Assembly: GCF_004664715.2 (NCBI RefSeq)
Contig: NC_051079.1
Span: 58,099,160 to 58,163,159 of the forward strand
Length of the DNA: 64,000 bases
From: Peromyscus leucopus
Lineage: Eukaryota > Chordata > Mammalia > Rodentia > Cricetidae
Reading direction: 5' to 3'
Shown: positions 50,062 through 62,765 of the stretch, piece by piece
Position numbering within the stretch: position 1 is the first letter of the stretch
How the letters are laid out: every line of letters starts with the position of its first letter
Translations under genes and position numbers: made by a program
The notes under the pieces: model-generated
The model's input: only the letters and a program-made list of their open reading frames with translations
Database searches by the model: none
What the model was told of the DNA's origin: nothing

Positions 50062-51794
50062 CCTTAATTCCTTAAAAGTTCTTCTTGATCGTGGTGGGTA
50101 GTGGTGTACTTCTGAGCATGATCTGCATCTAACTAGCCCTATGCCTTCTGAGAGGCCCCGTCCCTCACAGACAGCTGTGTCTCATTCCACTGTAGTGACT
50201 GCCATGCTCACAGCTCATCGTTTAGAAACAGCTACGAAAGCTGTAGTTCACCATGCCATCGATGTGCCCTGGGTTAGCGAAGGCGCTTCAGAGTCTAGTT
50301 CTGGTTGCATACTGCAGGCCTGAGGAGACAGGGTGGCACAGTAGGATGCAGTTGTCTGCCTCAGGCGATGATGGTTCTAGGTGAGTTCACAGTATTCTGG
50401 TTTCTCAGGGACAGTTGTTAATTTTTTTTTTTTTAACATAAAGTTTCTTTCGGATAATTATATTTAAGAGTCTTTAAGGTGGAGTTAGGTTTAACAGTCA
50501 CTTTAAACAGTTTGACAGAAATTAAAGGAGCTTGGGCTCAAGTGATGAATTGTCTTCATATGAACTGAGATTCCACTCATGGTTTTGATTTTTAATTAAA
50601 TAGTGGGTAAGAGAAATGCATGGTTGAACGTTAGCTCAGGAATGGGGGTAGCTGACAGGGAATTTTTGTTTGTGGTTGAAACTGAGATAGCATTTCATTA
50701 CTGGATTAGCTCTGGTCAGAGCAAACTGAAAATGACTAATATTCACCAGTCTACTAGTGTTAAAAAAAGCAATACTGTAAACTTAAGTTATGAATTGATA
50801 CTTCTAGAATAAAAAATTAATTGACATTCTAGAATAAAAGCTTAGTCACTTTGTGAGTCCTAGTATTTCTGAGATGCGGATGGGTAGCAGCCATCTTAGA
50901 GGGTGGATGGGAATGCAGTCACTGTGTGCTCAGCCAGGCACTCACAGGGTCAGTTGCTGCTGTGCAGATGGATGGCTTGAATCTCATGAGTACATTTCCT
51001 CCTTAACTATCTCTTGGGCCTTGTCCTCCTGTTGCTTGTCCCTATCTCCTACAGAGCAAGGTCTCTGGTCTTAAAATTCCCTGGGGCAGGCAGGTTTCCT
51101 TTCTAGGCCCTTGTTATGGAAAGGGCAGTGGCTTGTCCTGAGTTTTCTGCATGGCACATACCTGCCAGATGCCTTGCAGAGTCCCATCTGTGTGACAGGA
51201 GGGAAGCAGGACTTACTGGCACCTTGATGTTGCTAATATTGCAAACTTCTGCGGTTTTTACCCTTCTTGGATTGTAGCGTTTATTAGTGGAGTATCTGAG
51301 ACTTTTACCCTGGGCCTTGGGCTTGCGGGGCCAGCTCTGTACCCCTGGACTGTGTCTGTAGCCCAGATAGTCTTAGGGTTGAGTCCTTGGGTATTTATGT
51401 CTCCTTGGAGTCTGAGGAGAGAAGTGTCTAGAGTGTAACCTCTTTAATGACTTTTTTTCTGTAGAAACCTTGACACTTGATGAGGTACTGGTGTCTTTTC
51501 AAGGTGACTTTTAACACATAAGGAAAAACCTCTTGCACATTCAACTTTGAAATTTATTGGTTCTTCCCAAAATGATTTTCTATTTGTCTCAGCCACATGC
51601 TAAGCACAGTGGTGCCTATCTTTTTGGTAAAAGTTACTGCCTGAATATTTTCAAGTTCTGAAAATAAGTCAATTGAAAGGAGGTCCATGCTGGAGCTCAA
51701 TTTTTATTGTATTAAAAGGATCTTTAGGAGGAAATCTGATTAAGAATTATTACTGTATTTTGAGGAAAGATATTTTCTTGTTCTTTTTTATGTA

Positions 51795-51945
51795 CTGGAG
51801 ATATTTGGAGGGCCTTGTAGATGCCAGGGGAGCATCCTCTCACTGAGCTACATCACTTTTTACTTCCTAAAAGCTACCCAGGCTGGCCTTGAATACTCTC
51901 TTGCTTCAGCCGCTAAGTAGCTGAGATCACAACATGCATTACTAG
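51795..51945 (-). repeat. ID and B1-like fragments, reversed
   Basis: 'ggccttgtagatgccagggg' and 'cctctcactgagctacatca' are ID-like; 'gctacccaggctggccttga' is B1-like. Confidence 0.5.
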
Positions 51946-53611
51946 CCTAACTTCCTCCCTCTCTCCCTCCCTTCCTCCTCCCTTCCCTTATTCACTCCAT
52001 CTTTGAGATAGTTTATCAGACTGTTCTTGACCAGTCACGTGAGTATTTGATTACAAGGACTTCATGGGTATTCTAGCTTAATTAAAACTATAATCATAGA
52101 AAAGGCTGAGAAATACAATAATTTTTACAACTTTTCAAATTAATTTGAGTGATTTAGTAAGACTTATGTAGTAAAACTGACTAAAGCTGAACATTTTAAG
52201 TATATGATTTATCCCAGTGTGTTTGCAAAAGAAACTACTTTCTTTCTTATTCAATTGACAGGCTTCTTGCTTTCAGAAAGTTACTTTGTTTAATGGTTGC
52301 CTCTAGATTATGACATTTGAGAGTTTTAGAAAAAGGGGTTTATATTATTTGGTTGTTGGAAATACATAGGAATCAAGGAAACATACAGGAATTGTAATGA
52401 AGTAAAATTTTAGAAGATTGTGCAATTGATTTTCATCTGGATTGGAGAATAACAAGGCTACATAGGCACATGACGATTTAGGTGGGCTTGAAGAATTTAA
52501 TATCTCACTGACAGGTTCATCCTATCTGGAAAGAAATACTGGGAAGAATCAAAGGTATATGGCATATTTCAGTGATTGAGGTTGGAATCCAGGATTCCTT
52601 AGTTGACAGGAGAAAGTCTGCAAACAATGTATTTGATTGAATTCTTTTGATGATGTGCTAAGGAGGGAAAGGCATTTTGTCACCCTTGGGGAATCTGAGC
52701 ATGCAGAATTTGAACTTGGTGCTGGATGGGTAGCGAAGGGATATGGGAGCTGAAGGGTTGTTATTTGTCCATCCAGCTTGGAGGAATAGGTGCTACATGG
52801 GCCGTGATGCCACTGGCAAAGATGGGAATAACAGATCAAGTACAGGCCGGGAGTGAGGTGGGAAGCATGTGGTTGGTAGTGATGGTCAAGGTCTGGCCAG
52901 TGTTGAAAGTACCCTGATGGTTTACTTTGAGGTGTTGAGCACATTTTCCAATATTACTTGCAATTGGAGTTGAGGTATTCTGTATGTGATCATGTCTTCT
53001 TTCCCAGAATGGATTTTGGTTTTGGCTACTTTTATTCTCTCATGGTCTGGTAGTTGGTGGTTGTAACTGTCATCTGTTGGATGAATTTTGTGTAATTTGA
53101 TTTGTGTTCCCAGAATGTTTAAGTCATGGGATTGTGAAAAACAAAGGTTAATAAGTCTTCCAGCTGTTCAAAATTTGTGATGACAGAATACCATAGAATG
53201 TGACAGATGACATGCACTATGTTTTAGACTTGAGTCTGAAGTTACTTTAGTCCAGAGTAATGTTTCATTGTTTTGTTTCCCAGTGTTTCAAAGTTCTTTG
53301 TTGTTGAATTATTTTTCACTTATTGTGACTAGTTATTGCAAGGTTAAATCCTTGGTACGGCATGTCAGCCTCTCTGAGATGCCTTCTGGAATTCTCAGGG
53401 TCTTCTGCAGACACGGTCACGGTCTGTTCTAGCTATTTGGCTTATAAAAATTATTAGATAAGACTTTAGGGACATTGTCCCTAAAACACAGTTTCACAGA
53501 TTAATCACACAGAGATCCTTTTTAGGGCAAGTCTGTTCTGTATACTTCTGGCGTATTTACAATTTGTATCTTTGGCAGTTTTTTTGTTTACAAGAAGTAA
53601 GTTATTGATTT

Positions 53612-53745
53612 ATTGTCCTTTTTTGAAGCAGGGTCTCATAGCCCTGGCTAGTCTGGAAGTAGCTTGTGGTTGAAGCTGACCGTTTACCTCCACATTTTAA
53701 GTGCTAGGATTATAGGCCAGGCCTGTGCCATCACACCTGGCTAAA
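53612..53745 (-). repeat. B1 SINE, diverged
   Basis: 'gaagcagggtctcatagccc' through 'gtgctaggattataggccag' and 'gtgccatcacacctggct'. Confidence 0.7.
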
Positions 53746-54601
53746 AAGAAGTTATTTTTGATAGCCTTATTTTATTTATTTATTTATTTTCTCTTTTTAG
53801 ATCTCTGTGCTTTTTTATTTTTACTTTTGAGATTATAATGTAATTACAACATTAATTATAATATAATTACTCCCCTTCACTCACTCCAAATCCTCATATA
53901 TATTCCTCTCAGGTTGTCTTCAAATTTATGGCCTCTTTTTTTATTAGTTGTTGTTGCATGCATATATGCATATAAATATATATCCCTAAATATAACCTGC
54001 TCACTTAATATGCTTATTTAGTTTGTCAAACAAAAGTTATGTCAGAATTGTATAAACAGGTTCACAGATGTTCTTGCTTGTTTTTCATTTCAGTAGTTAT
54101 TATAGTTTTAATAGGAAGCATTTACATGTCAAAATTTGAGTTTATTTTTACTATTGCAGATACTGTAAGCTTATGCCAGATTATGTGGATTCCAAATTCA
54201 TTTATTTTAAGCTAGCTACTGAGCTCTTGGCATTGTGTATAAACCGGTATTTTTAAAAGACAGTTTGGAAAGAAGTTGGTGAGAAGGCAGACTCTTGCAG
54301 GGAGTGTGTGTGCTGTGCATGTGGCTGTGCTCATTCTCAGGCAATTAGCTGAGTGAGTGATAGCAAGATAACCTGTAGCAGCATGTACAGTGTGCACCCA
54401 AGGGAGAGCTGTATTAAATGATACAATATCTCTTTCTGCAGAAAGTTAAGAAGTTCCTTCAAAACTTGTAATAATTTCAAAATTAAACCAAACCCATATA
54501 ATTATAATTTGTAACAATCAGGAACAGAAATTACTGTTAAAAAGGTTATATAGAGGCTATTAATATTTCCTCTTGTATAATTAAACTTTTATTTCTTCTA
54601 G

Positions 54602-54761
54602 TCCAAGTGGTAAGAAGTTCAGAAGTAAACCTCAGCTGGCAAGGTACCTGGGAAATGCCGTTGACCTCAGCAGTTTTGACTTCAGAACTGGCAAGATGAT
54701 GCCTAGTAAATTACAGAAGAACAAACAGAGACTGCGAAATGATCCTCTCAATCAGAACAAG
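54602..54761 (+). CDS. Mbd2: Mbd2 exon 2: second half of the methyl-CpG-binding domain
   Basis: The T at 54,602 completes the split Ser codon (AG|T). The next 53 codons read 'PSGKKFRSKPQLARYLGN', then 'AVDLSSFDFRTGKMMPSK' and end 'NDPLNQNK'. This supplies the C-terminal beta-hairpin and helix of the MBD, including the RSKPQLARYLG segment. 'GNAVDL' is the form I recall from mouse MBD2, against 'GNTVDL' in human, consistent with a rodent. The acceptor is 'tcttctag' and the donor AAG|GTTGGT at 54,761. Its end phase is 0, so exon 3 (not in the window) must start on a whole codon. Translation continues from exon 1 only if the one-base loss at 43,703-43,707 is not real or if MBD2b is used. Confidence 0.98.
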
Positions 54762-56294
54762 GTTGGTGAATTTACTCACAGCGTAGACATGCGCTTCCCA
54801 AGCTCTCCAGAAGGGTTTCATGTGCCATTGAGGTCGACATTGTCTGAATGTCTTTCACCATTACAGAGTATTTGAAAACTTACAAGTAGGATTTATTTTT
54901 CTCTATTTGGAAGTACTTGAACAGAGAAAGTGTGAGTAATTGTGCCTAGCAGAAAACAACATTTCAGTATGTTGATAGACCACTAACATGTGCTATACTT
55001 TGTGATTTTTTTTTTGAAGTATTTTTTTCTGTTTGCTAAAAAGAGGCAACATTACCACATAGTGTGTAATTGCATAGTAATTGTGAAGTTCAAAATTTGA
55101 GGAGGGGCAGTGTGACTTTGACTTTGACGATGTCGATGACACTGACTCATAGATGTTATTTTCATCCTCACAGATTTTTTTCACTAGCCCTTAATTTTTT
55201 GGAGTTGCTTGGTTGATTATTCCATAGTTATACAAACAAGTCACATTTGAATATGTTAATTTGATTAAAGCTTCAGTATCTTTACAAAAAAAAAAAAGCT
55301 TCTATTCTTCCAAGGACAACTGGGCATGTATGACCCATGGACAGGTCCTTGACTTGCATGGTTCCTCTAGGTAGGTTACTACCCTTAGTGCTGAGTCAGG
55401 AGTTGAGATGGACGTCACCACTGCAGATGCCTAAGTCAGTGATTTCAGTGACTTTGTTATCAGTTGTTAAAGGCTTTCGTTCCTCTAAATTTTAGGAGTC
55501 TGTGTTTGTGTGTTACACCATCACTGCTTTCTCGCAACAATCCTGTGAAAATAAAGAGCGAAAAGTAGAGGCATTTCATAGGATTTGACGGATCCAGACC
55601 GTCAGAAGTACAGCAGGCTTTGCACTCAGGAACCAGGCTTTGCCTCAGGCAGGCGGGGCTTGGTGAACTGGCTGTGCTGTGTTAGTCGATACAGTCTACC
55701 GTAGTGTAATATCGGATACAGATAGACAGCTTTCTGAAGTTGAAGCCTCTGAAGGCCTGAGGTCTTTTGTAGAATAGAGTAATAAAACTTCCCCCATAGC
55801 ATTGTTGTGAAAAAGAAGTAAGAATTTACGTAAAAACATTTAGCAGAAGATTGACCTCTGCTATCTCCTTTTTCCCCTCCTAAACTGCCCCTTTCTTCCG
55901 TAAACTGTAGCCAGCTTGCTGAGCACCAAGCTACCCTGCCTGCTTAGCATAGTGTTCGTATAGGAAGCTTTCTGGCTGAGCTCTTTTCTTCCTTGTCTTT
56001 TCCTTTTCTGAAGCACATACATGCACCAGTGTACCTGTGTGTATGCATGTATATGTGTACATGTGACAGTTACGGTTTTCTAGAACTGCCACTTTAAAAC
56101 TCCAGCCACAGTGCCACCTGCACTGTGGACCTAACTATTTATGAAACGAAGAGAATGCTTTTAAATTATCCTGTTGTTTCCAGAATCGCATTTTAGCCTC
56201 ATTCAATGTAATTTGAAGCTTTACTTCCTGACAGTTATGGTTCATTAAAAACCAAACACTAATTCGTCTCTAGTTTGTGTGCACCTTTCTGCCC

Positions 56295-56410
56295 TAGCTG
56301 CTCTGGACCACTCCTCACCCTGCAGCATGGCATGCGCTTTCAGGACCCGCTCTAGCTGCTCTGGACCACTGCTCACCCTGCAGCATGGCATGCGCTTTCA
56401 GGACCTGCTT
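56295..56410. repeat. 58-bp tandem duplication at L2 edge
   Basis: Copies at 56,295-56,352 and 56,353-56,410 start 'tagctgctctggaccact' and differ at only two or three bases, so the duplication is younger than the L2 it touches. Confidence 0.93.
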
Positions 56411-56730
56411 GCTTCTGTGCTGTTCCCTCTGCTTGGAATGTGCTTCCCCTCCCCCTCCATCTGGTGAACTCCTCAGCTGAGGCTCCACTCCATTGCCTGC
56501 ATCTCTGGGAATCCTGTCCCTTCTTCCATGGTGACTGCTGTGCTTTGCCATTGTGTTTGTGCCTGTACTTCAGCTAGATTGTGAGCTCCTTGGGAGCAGG
56601 GACTCTGTTTTGTTTTTGTTTTGTACAGTAACTCAAAAGCTTGCACATAGTAAGTAGCCTTGATGTTTGATTTACTAGCCACCTGATTCTAGGTAGTGGT
56701 AATAAATGTTTATTTAATAAAGTCATACAA
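56411..56730 (+). repeat. L2 3'-end fragment
   Basis: 'ttccctctgcttggaatgtg', 'gattgtgagctccttgggag', 'cagggactctgttt' and 'cttgcacatagtaagtagcc' before 'aataaatgtttatttaataa' are in L2 3' order. Well preserved for such an old repeat. Confidence 0.8.
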
Positions 56731-56864
56731 CACAGGTTTGGAAGTGCCTTTTGTTTTCATTGTTTTCTGACATTCTGTATGAAGTTTATGATGCCTGGTC
56801 TTGCCTTGATCTGATTCTTAAAAGTTTTAGGTAAGTAGCCATGATGGGAGTTGTTGCAATTTTT

Positions 56865-57022
56865 TTTGGTTTTTTTTTTTTCGAGACAGGGTTTCTCTGT
56901 GTAGCTTTGCGCCTTTCCTGGATCTCGCTCTGTAGACCAGGCTGGCCTCAAACTCACAGAGATCTGCCTGCCTCTGCCTCCGAGTGCTGGGATTAAAGGC
57001 GTGTGCCACCATGGCCCAGCAA
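56865..57022 (-). repeat. B1 SINE, cricetid-type, young
   Basis: Full-length reversed B1 with 'agctttgcgcctttcctgga', 'ctctgtagaccaggctggcc' and 'gattaaaggcgtgtgccacc'. A perfect 14-bp duplication, GTTGTTGCAATTTT, flanks it (56,850-56,863 and 57,023-57,036). Low divergence. This copy is the best single clue that the host is a cricetid. Confidence 0.95.
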
Positions 57023-57403
57023 GTTGTTGCAATTTTAAAAACAGACTCCCTTTGGGAGTAACGCTATCATTACAAGCAGAGAACATATTTGTGGTGCAGT
57101 AGCTGATGGTTTTTGTGACAGTACTGCATAAAGAAAGCTGACAGAAATCTTGATATGTAGTAAGCTCGGCTATAGTACATTTTTCATTTTTAAGTTTTAA
57201 AATATTTTTGGAACTGGGGATAGTCAGCAGTTTAAGTTTTTAAACAGGATTGGCCGACTATAAACTCTGATCTTGATGTATGTCTTCTGTATTGAAGAAG
57301 TTACTGCTAATGAATGGTATTTTCAAATGTAAGATCTTTTCAAAGTGGTTTTTAATTACATTTGAGTGGGTCAGTAGGATGGAGTGGGCATTGGCTTTGC
57401 ATT

Positions 57404-57405
57404 AA

Positions 57406-57481
<76 letters not shown>
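57404..57481. repeat. (AC)n(AG)n compound microsatellite
   Basis: Nine ac units pass directly into about thirty ag units. The strand asymmetry (pure purine ag tract) could favour unusual DNA structure. Confidence 0.95.
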
Positions 57482-57484
<3 letters not shown>

Positions 57485-57559
57485 TTCAAAGATACCTCAA
57501 AGTTTCAGAGATAGGATTTGACATTTTAAGGAGGCAGTAGAGGCAAGATAGTAGTTTTG

Positions 57560-57740
57560 GGTGGGTGAGATGACTAAGCAGTTAAGGGCCCTTGCTGCCA
57601 GATCTGATGATGTGAGTTCCGTTCCCAGGACCCATGTGAAGGTAGAAGAAGAGGGTGCTCATGTGCACGTGCATGTGCGTGCGTGCGTGCGTGCGTGCGC
57701 AGACACACGAAGAGGGAGGAGAGAGAAAATAACTATTAAA
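57560..57740 (+). repeat. B2/B3-type SINE with (GTGC)n
   Basis: 'gtgagatgactaagcagtta', 'gagttccgttcccaggaccc' and 'atgtgaaggtagaagaag' are SINE body; the tail contains gtgc/gcgt units (57,677-57,700). Confidence 0.7.
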
Positions 57741-58593
57741 AATTTAAAACAAGATAATTTCTAAAATTTAGCTGGAGATCTGGGGTGAGCTACATTAGGT
57801 TGTGAATGCAGAGCATATTTAGGGAACTCAGGAAGCTTGCTTCTGTTAAATTCTACATTAAGCTGAATTCTTTGTTTCTGTTTTTAATACTGTAATATAA
57901 ATGTTTTAGTAATGAAGCTACAAAACAAAGTACAAATCATCTGATGTTAACATAACATGTCCTATGATATATTTTGCAAGTTGCTTACAATAAATATTGT
58001 AAGGAACAAGTCTTTTTCTGAGTTTAACTTCACAGCACTGCCACTACCTTGGAAGGACACAGTTCTTTCACTGCCTTTCTGTGGGACTTTGGAAAATAAA
58101 AGCATCCTATTTCTTTGCGAGAGGTCAGGTCTCTGTCAGATCTGCAGTCTTTGATTTCGCATGAATTATCTTGGGCAGTGGGAGTAGTTAGTATGTTAGT
58201 GTGATTACAGGCATAGACTTGGATAATGTATGGCTGTATCCTAGATACTCAGATACATGGAGAAGATACTTGTTTCAGTTGTTCTCACAAAATAATAAAA
58301 AGTACAATTTATACCTCAGTAGTATAACTTGGGGGCAATAGCTATAGAGTTTTAAAAAACTTGGATGGTTTGCACTTTGGTTTAGACTTAGTATGCAGTG
58401 TGGAGACTGGACTGGAAAAGGGTGAAGCTGGAAGTAGGCAAGATAATTTGAGTTTCTGAGTCCAGAAAAATAATGGGCCTAAATTAATACCTTGACAGGA
58501 GGTATAGAAAGAGAAGAATCAAGGGAAATAAGTAGCTTTAAGGGCCCGCTGGTCACATGGAGAGAGACTTGATGCTTTCTTAAATTGTGGCTT

Positions 58594-58843
58594 TGGTCAC
58601 TGCTGTAGTTTGGTTATAGTTTGTCTCCGAGAGGTCCTTGTCAGGAGGCTTGGCCCTCTACTGTGATTTTGAGGTGGACAAACTGTTGGCAGGGTGGCCT
58701 AGTGGAGAGTGTAAGTAATAGGGTTCCACTTTTATAATGGGTTAATGCCAGCTTGGTGGAGCAGTGTGGGTTTCATAGGCACAGCAGTGGATTGTTACCA
58801 AAGGTCAAGCCTAGCCTTTCTCTGTTCTCTTGCTCCTCTGTTT

Positions 58844-58889
<46 letters not shown>

Positions 58890-59028
58890 CCCTTGTGCTT
58901 ATAGACTGCTCCTATGACTTGTTGCAGTGGCCAGAGGCCCCTCACCAGGATGCTGGCACCAGACTTTGGGCTCTCCAGGAAACAGGGTTGTGAGCTCAAT
59001 GAACCCTTTTTAAGTTGCCTTAGCCCAG
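58594..59028 (+). mobile_element. MaLR-like LTR with internal (AC)n
   Basis: 'tgctgtagtttggttatagt', 'gtaatagggttccactttta' and 'tggccagaggcccctcacca' through 'gtgagctcaatgaacccttt' have MaLR layout. The ac tract at 58,849-58,887 interrupts it. Confidence 0.5.
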
Positions 59029-59112
59029 GGCATTTTGGTTAGCAGCAAAAAGTAGAGTAAGTCAGCCATGTCCAGGTGTGTGTGAAGTTGTCTGTGGGGT
59101 GGTAGGTGGCAG

Positions 59113-59132
59113 GCGGGGGCGGGGGGGGGGGG
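59113..59132. repeat. G-run simple sequence
   Basis: 'gcgggggcggggggggggg' type tract, prone to length error in sequencing. Confidence 0.9.
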
Positions 59133-61014
59133 AATCTGTGGATTGGGGTGAAGCTGGTGGAGTTACAGCAGTTGTGTTTCTTAGGTTTCCAAAAGGGGAG
59201 CATGTGGGGTCTCATGGATTTATTGTTCAAGGATTCCTGCTCTAGTGATTTGTCACTTGTGTCCAGTGTAGAGACAAGTAGGATGGGTATTTTTCACACT
59301 GCAGAATGCAGATTAGATGAATAAAAAATCCTGTGGAAAATTGAAAAGGACTTTCCCAAAGGTAAGAGCAAAGTCAAGAAAATGTGTTACAGAAGCATAG
59401 AAAATGCTTTTGTTAATGCCATGGAGAAATCAAGGAGGGTGAAGACTACATCAGAATTGGAATGGACCTGTTGATCTTCATGTAGCCAATTCCCAGGGAT
59501 TGAAAGGCCAAGAAAGCGTGTTATGTCTGGTCTTTGAAAGTTTTATAATTTGGATTTAGTATTAGGTGAAATAATGTGGGGAAATGGTGAAAGGATACCC
59601 AGTGGGAAACATTTCCCTCCTGCTTTTGTGTGTCAGCTCCACAACTCTGTTCTCCTCCCTGCAGGACAGGATTAGGATTTTTTTCTTCCTTTTTGTAAGT
59701 TCATTTAGGTCATATGCAATCATAAACATACTGTATTTGCATTTATATGTTCATGTTTTAACTTCCCTATAAAATGATTAGATTGGCTTTCTCCAAATAT
59801 TGAAAGACAGCTTGGAAGGAACCAGAATGAGAATGCAGGATTGTAACTTGAAACTTCTAGGATCCTTCCAATTGTTATACTTGGAGGAGGATTGTTTCTT
59901 CTACAGAAAGTTTATCTCCATCAGAATCTCAAAGGGATCTATACCTGAAAAACCTAACTTTTTTCCCCCTAAAGCAGAAAGAGTCAAGGTGTGAGGGGAA
60001 AAGAGGGGCCAGGCTATTTGGTATAGCTCAGAACAGCCGTTTGCCTGATTGTGGACTTCCCAGTTACTGAGTAAATGACTAAGGGTCTGTGGTCAATTCA
60101 CCATCATGACAGTGCTTTGTATGGGGTATTGTAAGAACTACCCCTTAGCTTCAACCTTCCCAGGATTTCCACTTCAATAGAACACAAAGAGAATATATCT
60201 CTTGACCTATAAGAGAAAGTGACTGACGTCTTTCCCTAAGACCCCTGCGCTCTGTGTGTGAGTCTCTTGCTGGTTGGAGTACCTTTCAGTTGCCTTTAGG
60301 TGTAGTTGGGTAGAGAGGGAGTGGATACTCCATGGGTGATAGAATTAGTAAGACATGGAAGTCTTTTCAAGGAGTTATTAGTGTTTATATTAAGTGTGGG
60401 TCTATATTGAATATGGAATGCTATCAATTTGATATGAAATGGAAAAAAGTGGAAGTGAGGAAACAGTTTTGTCTGGTAAGGAATGGTCAAGACTTAGGAG
60501 ATATGTGGTGCTGAACATAATGGAATTATTGGGGTTTGCTAGCAAATTGGATGTAGAGAAGGACAGAAGACTGGAGGTGAGCCCTTGTATTTTAGATGGA
60601 GGGGGTGGATTGGTTTGCTGTTTACTTAAATCACCTTAGGTGAAGATTAAATAAGGATGGCCAGAAGTGAACAGATGATGCCAGTTTGAGCTTCCTGGAA
60701 TACTCAGATGCCGATGCCCTTGTGCAGGGGGTACACTGAACCAGAAGAGAGGTCAGCCAGAAAGCCATTGGCACATGTAATTTTCCAAGTAATGAGACTG
60801 GTGAGTCCCAGACACAGGCAGAGATACAGGATCAGCCCTGAGAAGCTCCAGAGTTTGGCTAAGGCAGACGGAATCAGCAAAAATGGGTCGAGAAAAAGAT
60901 GACTAGTTAGGTACAGCAAATGAGAGAAGAAGCACATTCCAGAAAACAGAATGGCCGCTGTTGAAGGATTGACCAGAGGAGGACAAAGTTTTATTGATTT
61001 TGAAATTTTAATTA

Positions 61015-61128
61015 TTTTTCTGTTTTGAGACCAGGTTTCTACATAACCTTCAGTGCCCTGGATTTCACTATGTAGACCAGGCTGGCCTTGAACTCACAGA
61101 GATCTATTGAGGTTAAAGGTGCCAAGCT
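61015..61128 (-). repeat. B1 SINE, 3' part missing
   Basis: 'ttgagaccaggtttctacat', 'cactatgtagaccaggctgg' and 'ccttgaactcacagagatct', then a jump to 'gaggttaaaggtgcc' with the intervening B1 sequence deleted. Confidence 0.8.
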
Positions 61129-62117
61129 TTAGTTAGCTTCAGAACACTAGGTTTTGTGAGAACAGAAGCCAGATTGGATTGTAATGTGAAAAAGATAAAA
61201 TTTGTCAGCAAGGACAGTTATTTCAGTAAATTTTCTTAGGTAAGATGGAGAACCAGTAGATGAGAGATGAAAGAGACACCACTTTGGTTGAGCTCTGTCT
61301 CATTTTAAAAATTGGAATGGTTAAAAATATGGCTTATGAAAGAGTAGAAATTGTGGAGATCAGAAAAGGGAAATGTGTTTGCAGATGACAAGACCATGGA
61401 ACTGTACTAGTTAAGGAAGAATGTGGAAGGCACAGGAAACTGTAAGAAAATAGTGAATTGATGGAGATTTGGGGGTCAGAAAAGGCAGAAAGCACTCCTT
61501 AGACTTGAGCTGCAGACTGAAAGTAGAGAATCAAGACATAGATGCATCACTGAGATGTGGAGCTAGAGTAGCTGTTTTTTGACAAGTCTGTAACTAATGT
61601 CAGATAGGTGAGGTCTGGCAGGGGAAGGTCAAGGACTCAGTTTTGGGTGAGTTACTCATGGATGGAGGTCGTTAGAAATGAGGACAGAATTTGGGATGAA
61701 AAAGACAAAGCATAATGACCTGAAAAAGAAAAAAAACGGGTAAAGGGTGGAGTAGCCAGATTCCATGGGCTCTGTAGAATCTGGTTCCTTTGAAGGCGAA
61801 ACATTGAGAAATGGTTAAGTAGTAGGGAGAGCAGAAAGCTCCTTCCTGGTCCTCAATACACTGAAGGGCTGGGGAAGGACTGGAGAAGGCTGGGGGGGTG
61901 GGGTGGGTGAGCGTTTGCTGTGCGAGCCTCTACCTTACATAAAGATGACAGGAGAGAACGGGGCAGATTTGAGGATATGGTTGTGTGCCATGGCATTCAC
62001 ATGATTTTATTTGGATACTCAGTTTTGCTAATAATTTCATAAAAATTTGTAGGTCTTAGCCCAATTGTGTAGACCTAGAATCTGAGGTCATTGTGTCATA
62101 TATAAAAGCATTGTGTC

Positions 62118-62132
62118 ACACACACACACACA

Positions 62133-62179
<47 letters not shown>

Positions 62180-62208
62180 CTACGCCTGCCTGCCTGCCTG
62201 CCTGCCTA
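62118..62208. repeat. (AC)n and (CTGC)n microsatellites
   Basis: Interrupted ac tract (62,118-62,177) followed by about five tgcc units (62,184-62,207). Confidence 0.95.
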
Positions 62209-62396
62209 TATACATGAGTTCATGTGCATCACATGTATGCAAGAACCCCCAGAGGTTGGAAGAGAGCGTTGGATTCCCTGGAACTGGAGTTACAAGTGGT
62301 TGTGAGTCACTGGGTGGATGGTGGCAACTGACCCTTGGTTCTGCAAAAGTGACACGTGTTCTTAGCCACAGAGCCATCATTACAGACCCTCTGTCT
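62209..62396 (-). repeat. B2/B3 SINE
   Basis: 'gcatcacatgtatgcaagaa', 'cctggaactggagttacaag' and 'cacagagccatcattacaga' are reversed B2. The microsatellites to the left are its tail. Confidence 0.75.
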
Positions 62397-62639
62397 ACTT
62401 TTAAAAGCTGTGATGGAGTGCTAGACAGTTTGCATTGTTGGTGTTTGATTTTGTGGAATTTGAAATTGCTACTTGAGGATAATCTTGATTTCACTCAGGC
62501 ATACTCAAGATATAGCTGTCCTGGAAAAACTTAAAGGTTGGTTACATTTATAAATTTTGATAGCATGGCAAGTATCTTAATGCAAAAAGCTGCTATTTAT
62601 TCATAATTTTTTTGCCAAGACAATTACAAATTATTTTAG

Positions 62640-62765
62640 TGATTGTCCTTATCTCCCTGCCTTCCAGAATGTAAGCTCTAAGGCAGGGACTTTTTTTAAA
62701 ATGACATTTTCAGCTTCTGGTTAGTACCTAGTCCATAGGCACACAGTCTTTTTTCAGTGACTGGC
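62640..62765 (+). repeat. L2 fragment
   Basis: 'cagaatgtaagctctaaggc', 'agggactttttt' and 'agtacctagtccataggcac' fit the L2 3' end. Confidence 0.55.

Larger units (their letters stand above)
43883..54601 (+). other. Mbd2: Mbd2 intron 1
   Basis: The intron has GT at 43,883 and AG at 54,600-54,601, preceded by a pyrimidine-rich 'cttttatttcttcta'. A GGGGT repeat lies at 43,899-43,921 just after the donor. Named repeats inside are listed separately. Stretches 43,930-45,110, 46,870-48,100, 48,220-49,760, 50,065-51,785, 51,950-53,605 and 53,750-54,600 hold no gene or repeat I can name. A human snoRNA, SNORA37, lies in an MBD2 intron; I could not pick out its counterpart by eye. Confidence 0.93.

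Noticed and set aside
52549..52944. A 131-codon minus-strand open frame in Mbd2 intron 1
   Set aside because: No recognisable domain, no splice context and no poly(A) or promoter feature; length is within chance for a window this size.
43883..54601. A host-intron snoRNA (SNORA37 counterpart)
   Set aside because: The human gene is known to sit in an MBD2 intron, but I could not identify H and ACA boxes with paired hairpins by eye. A covariance-model search of intron 1 would decide.
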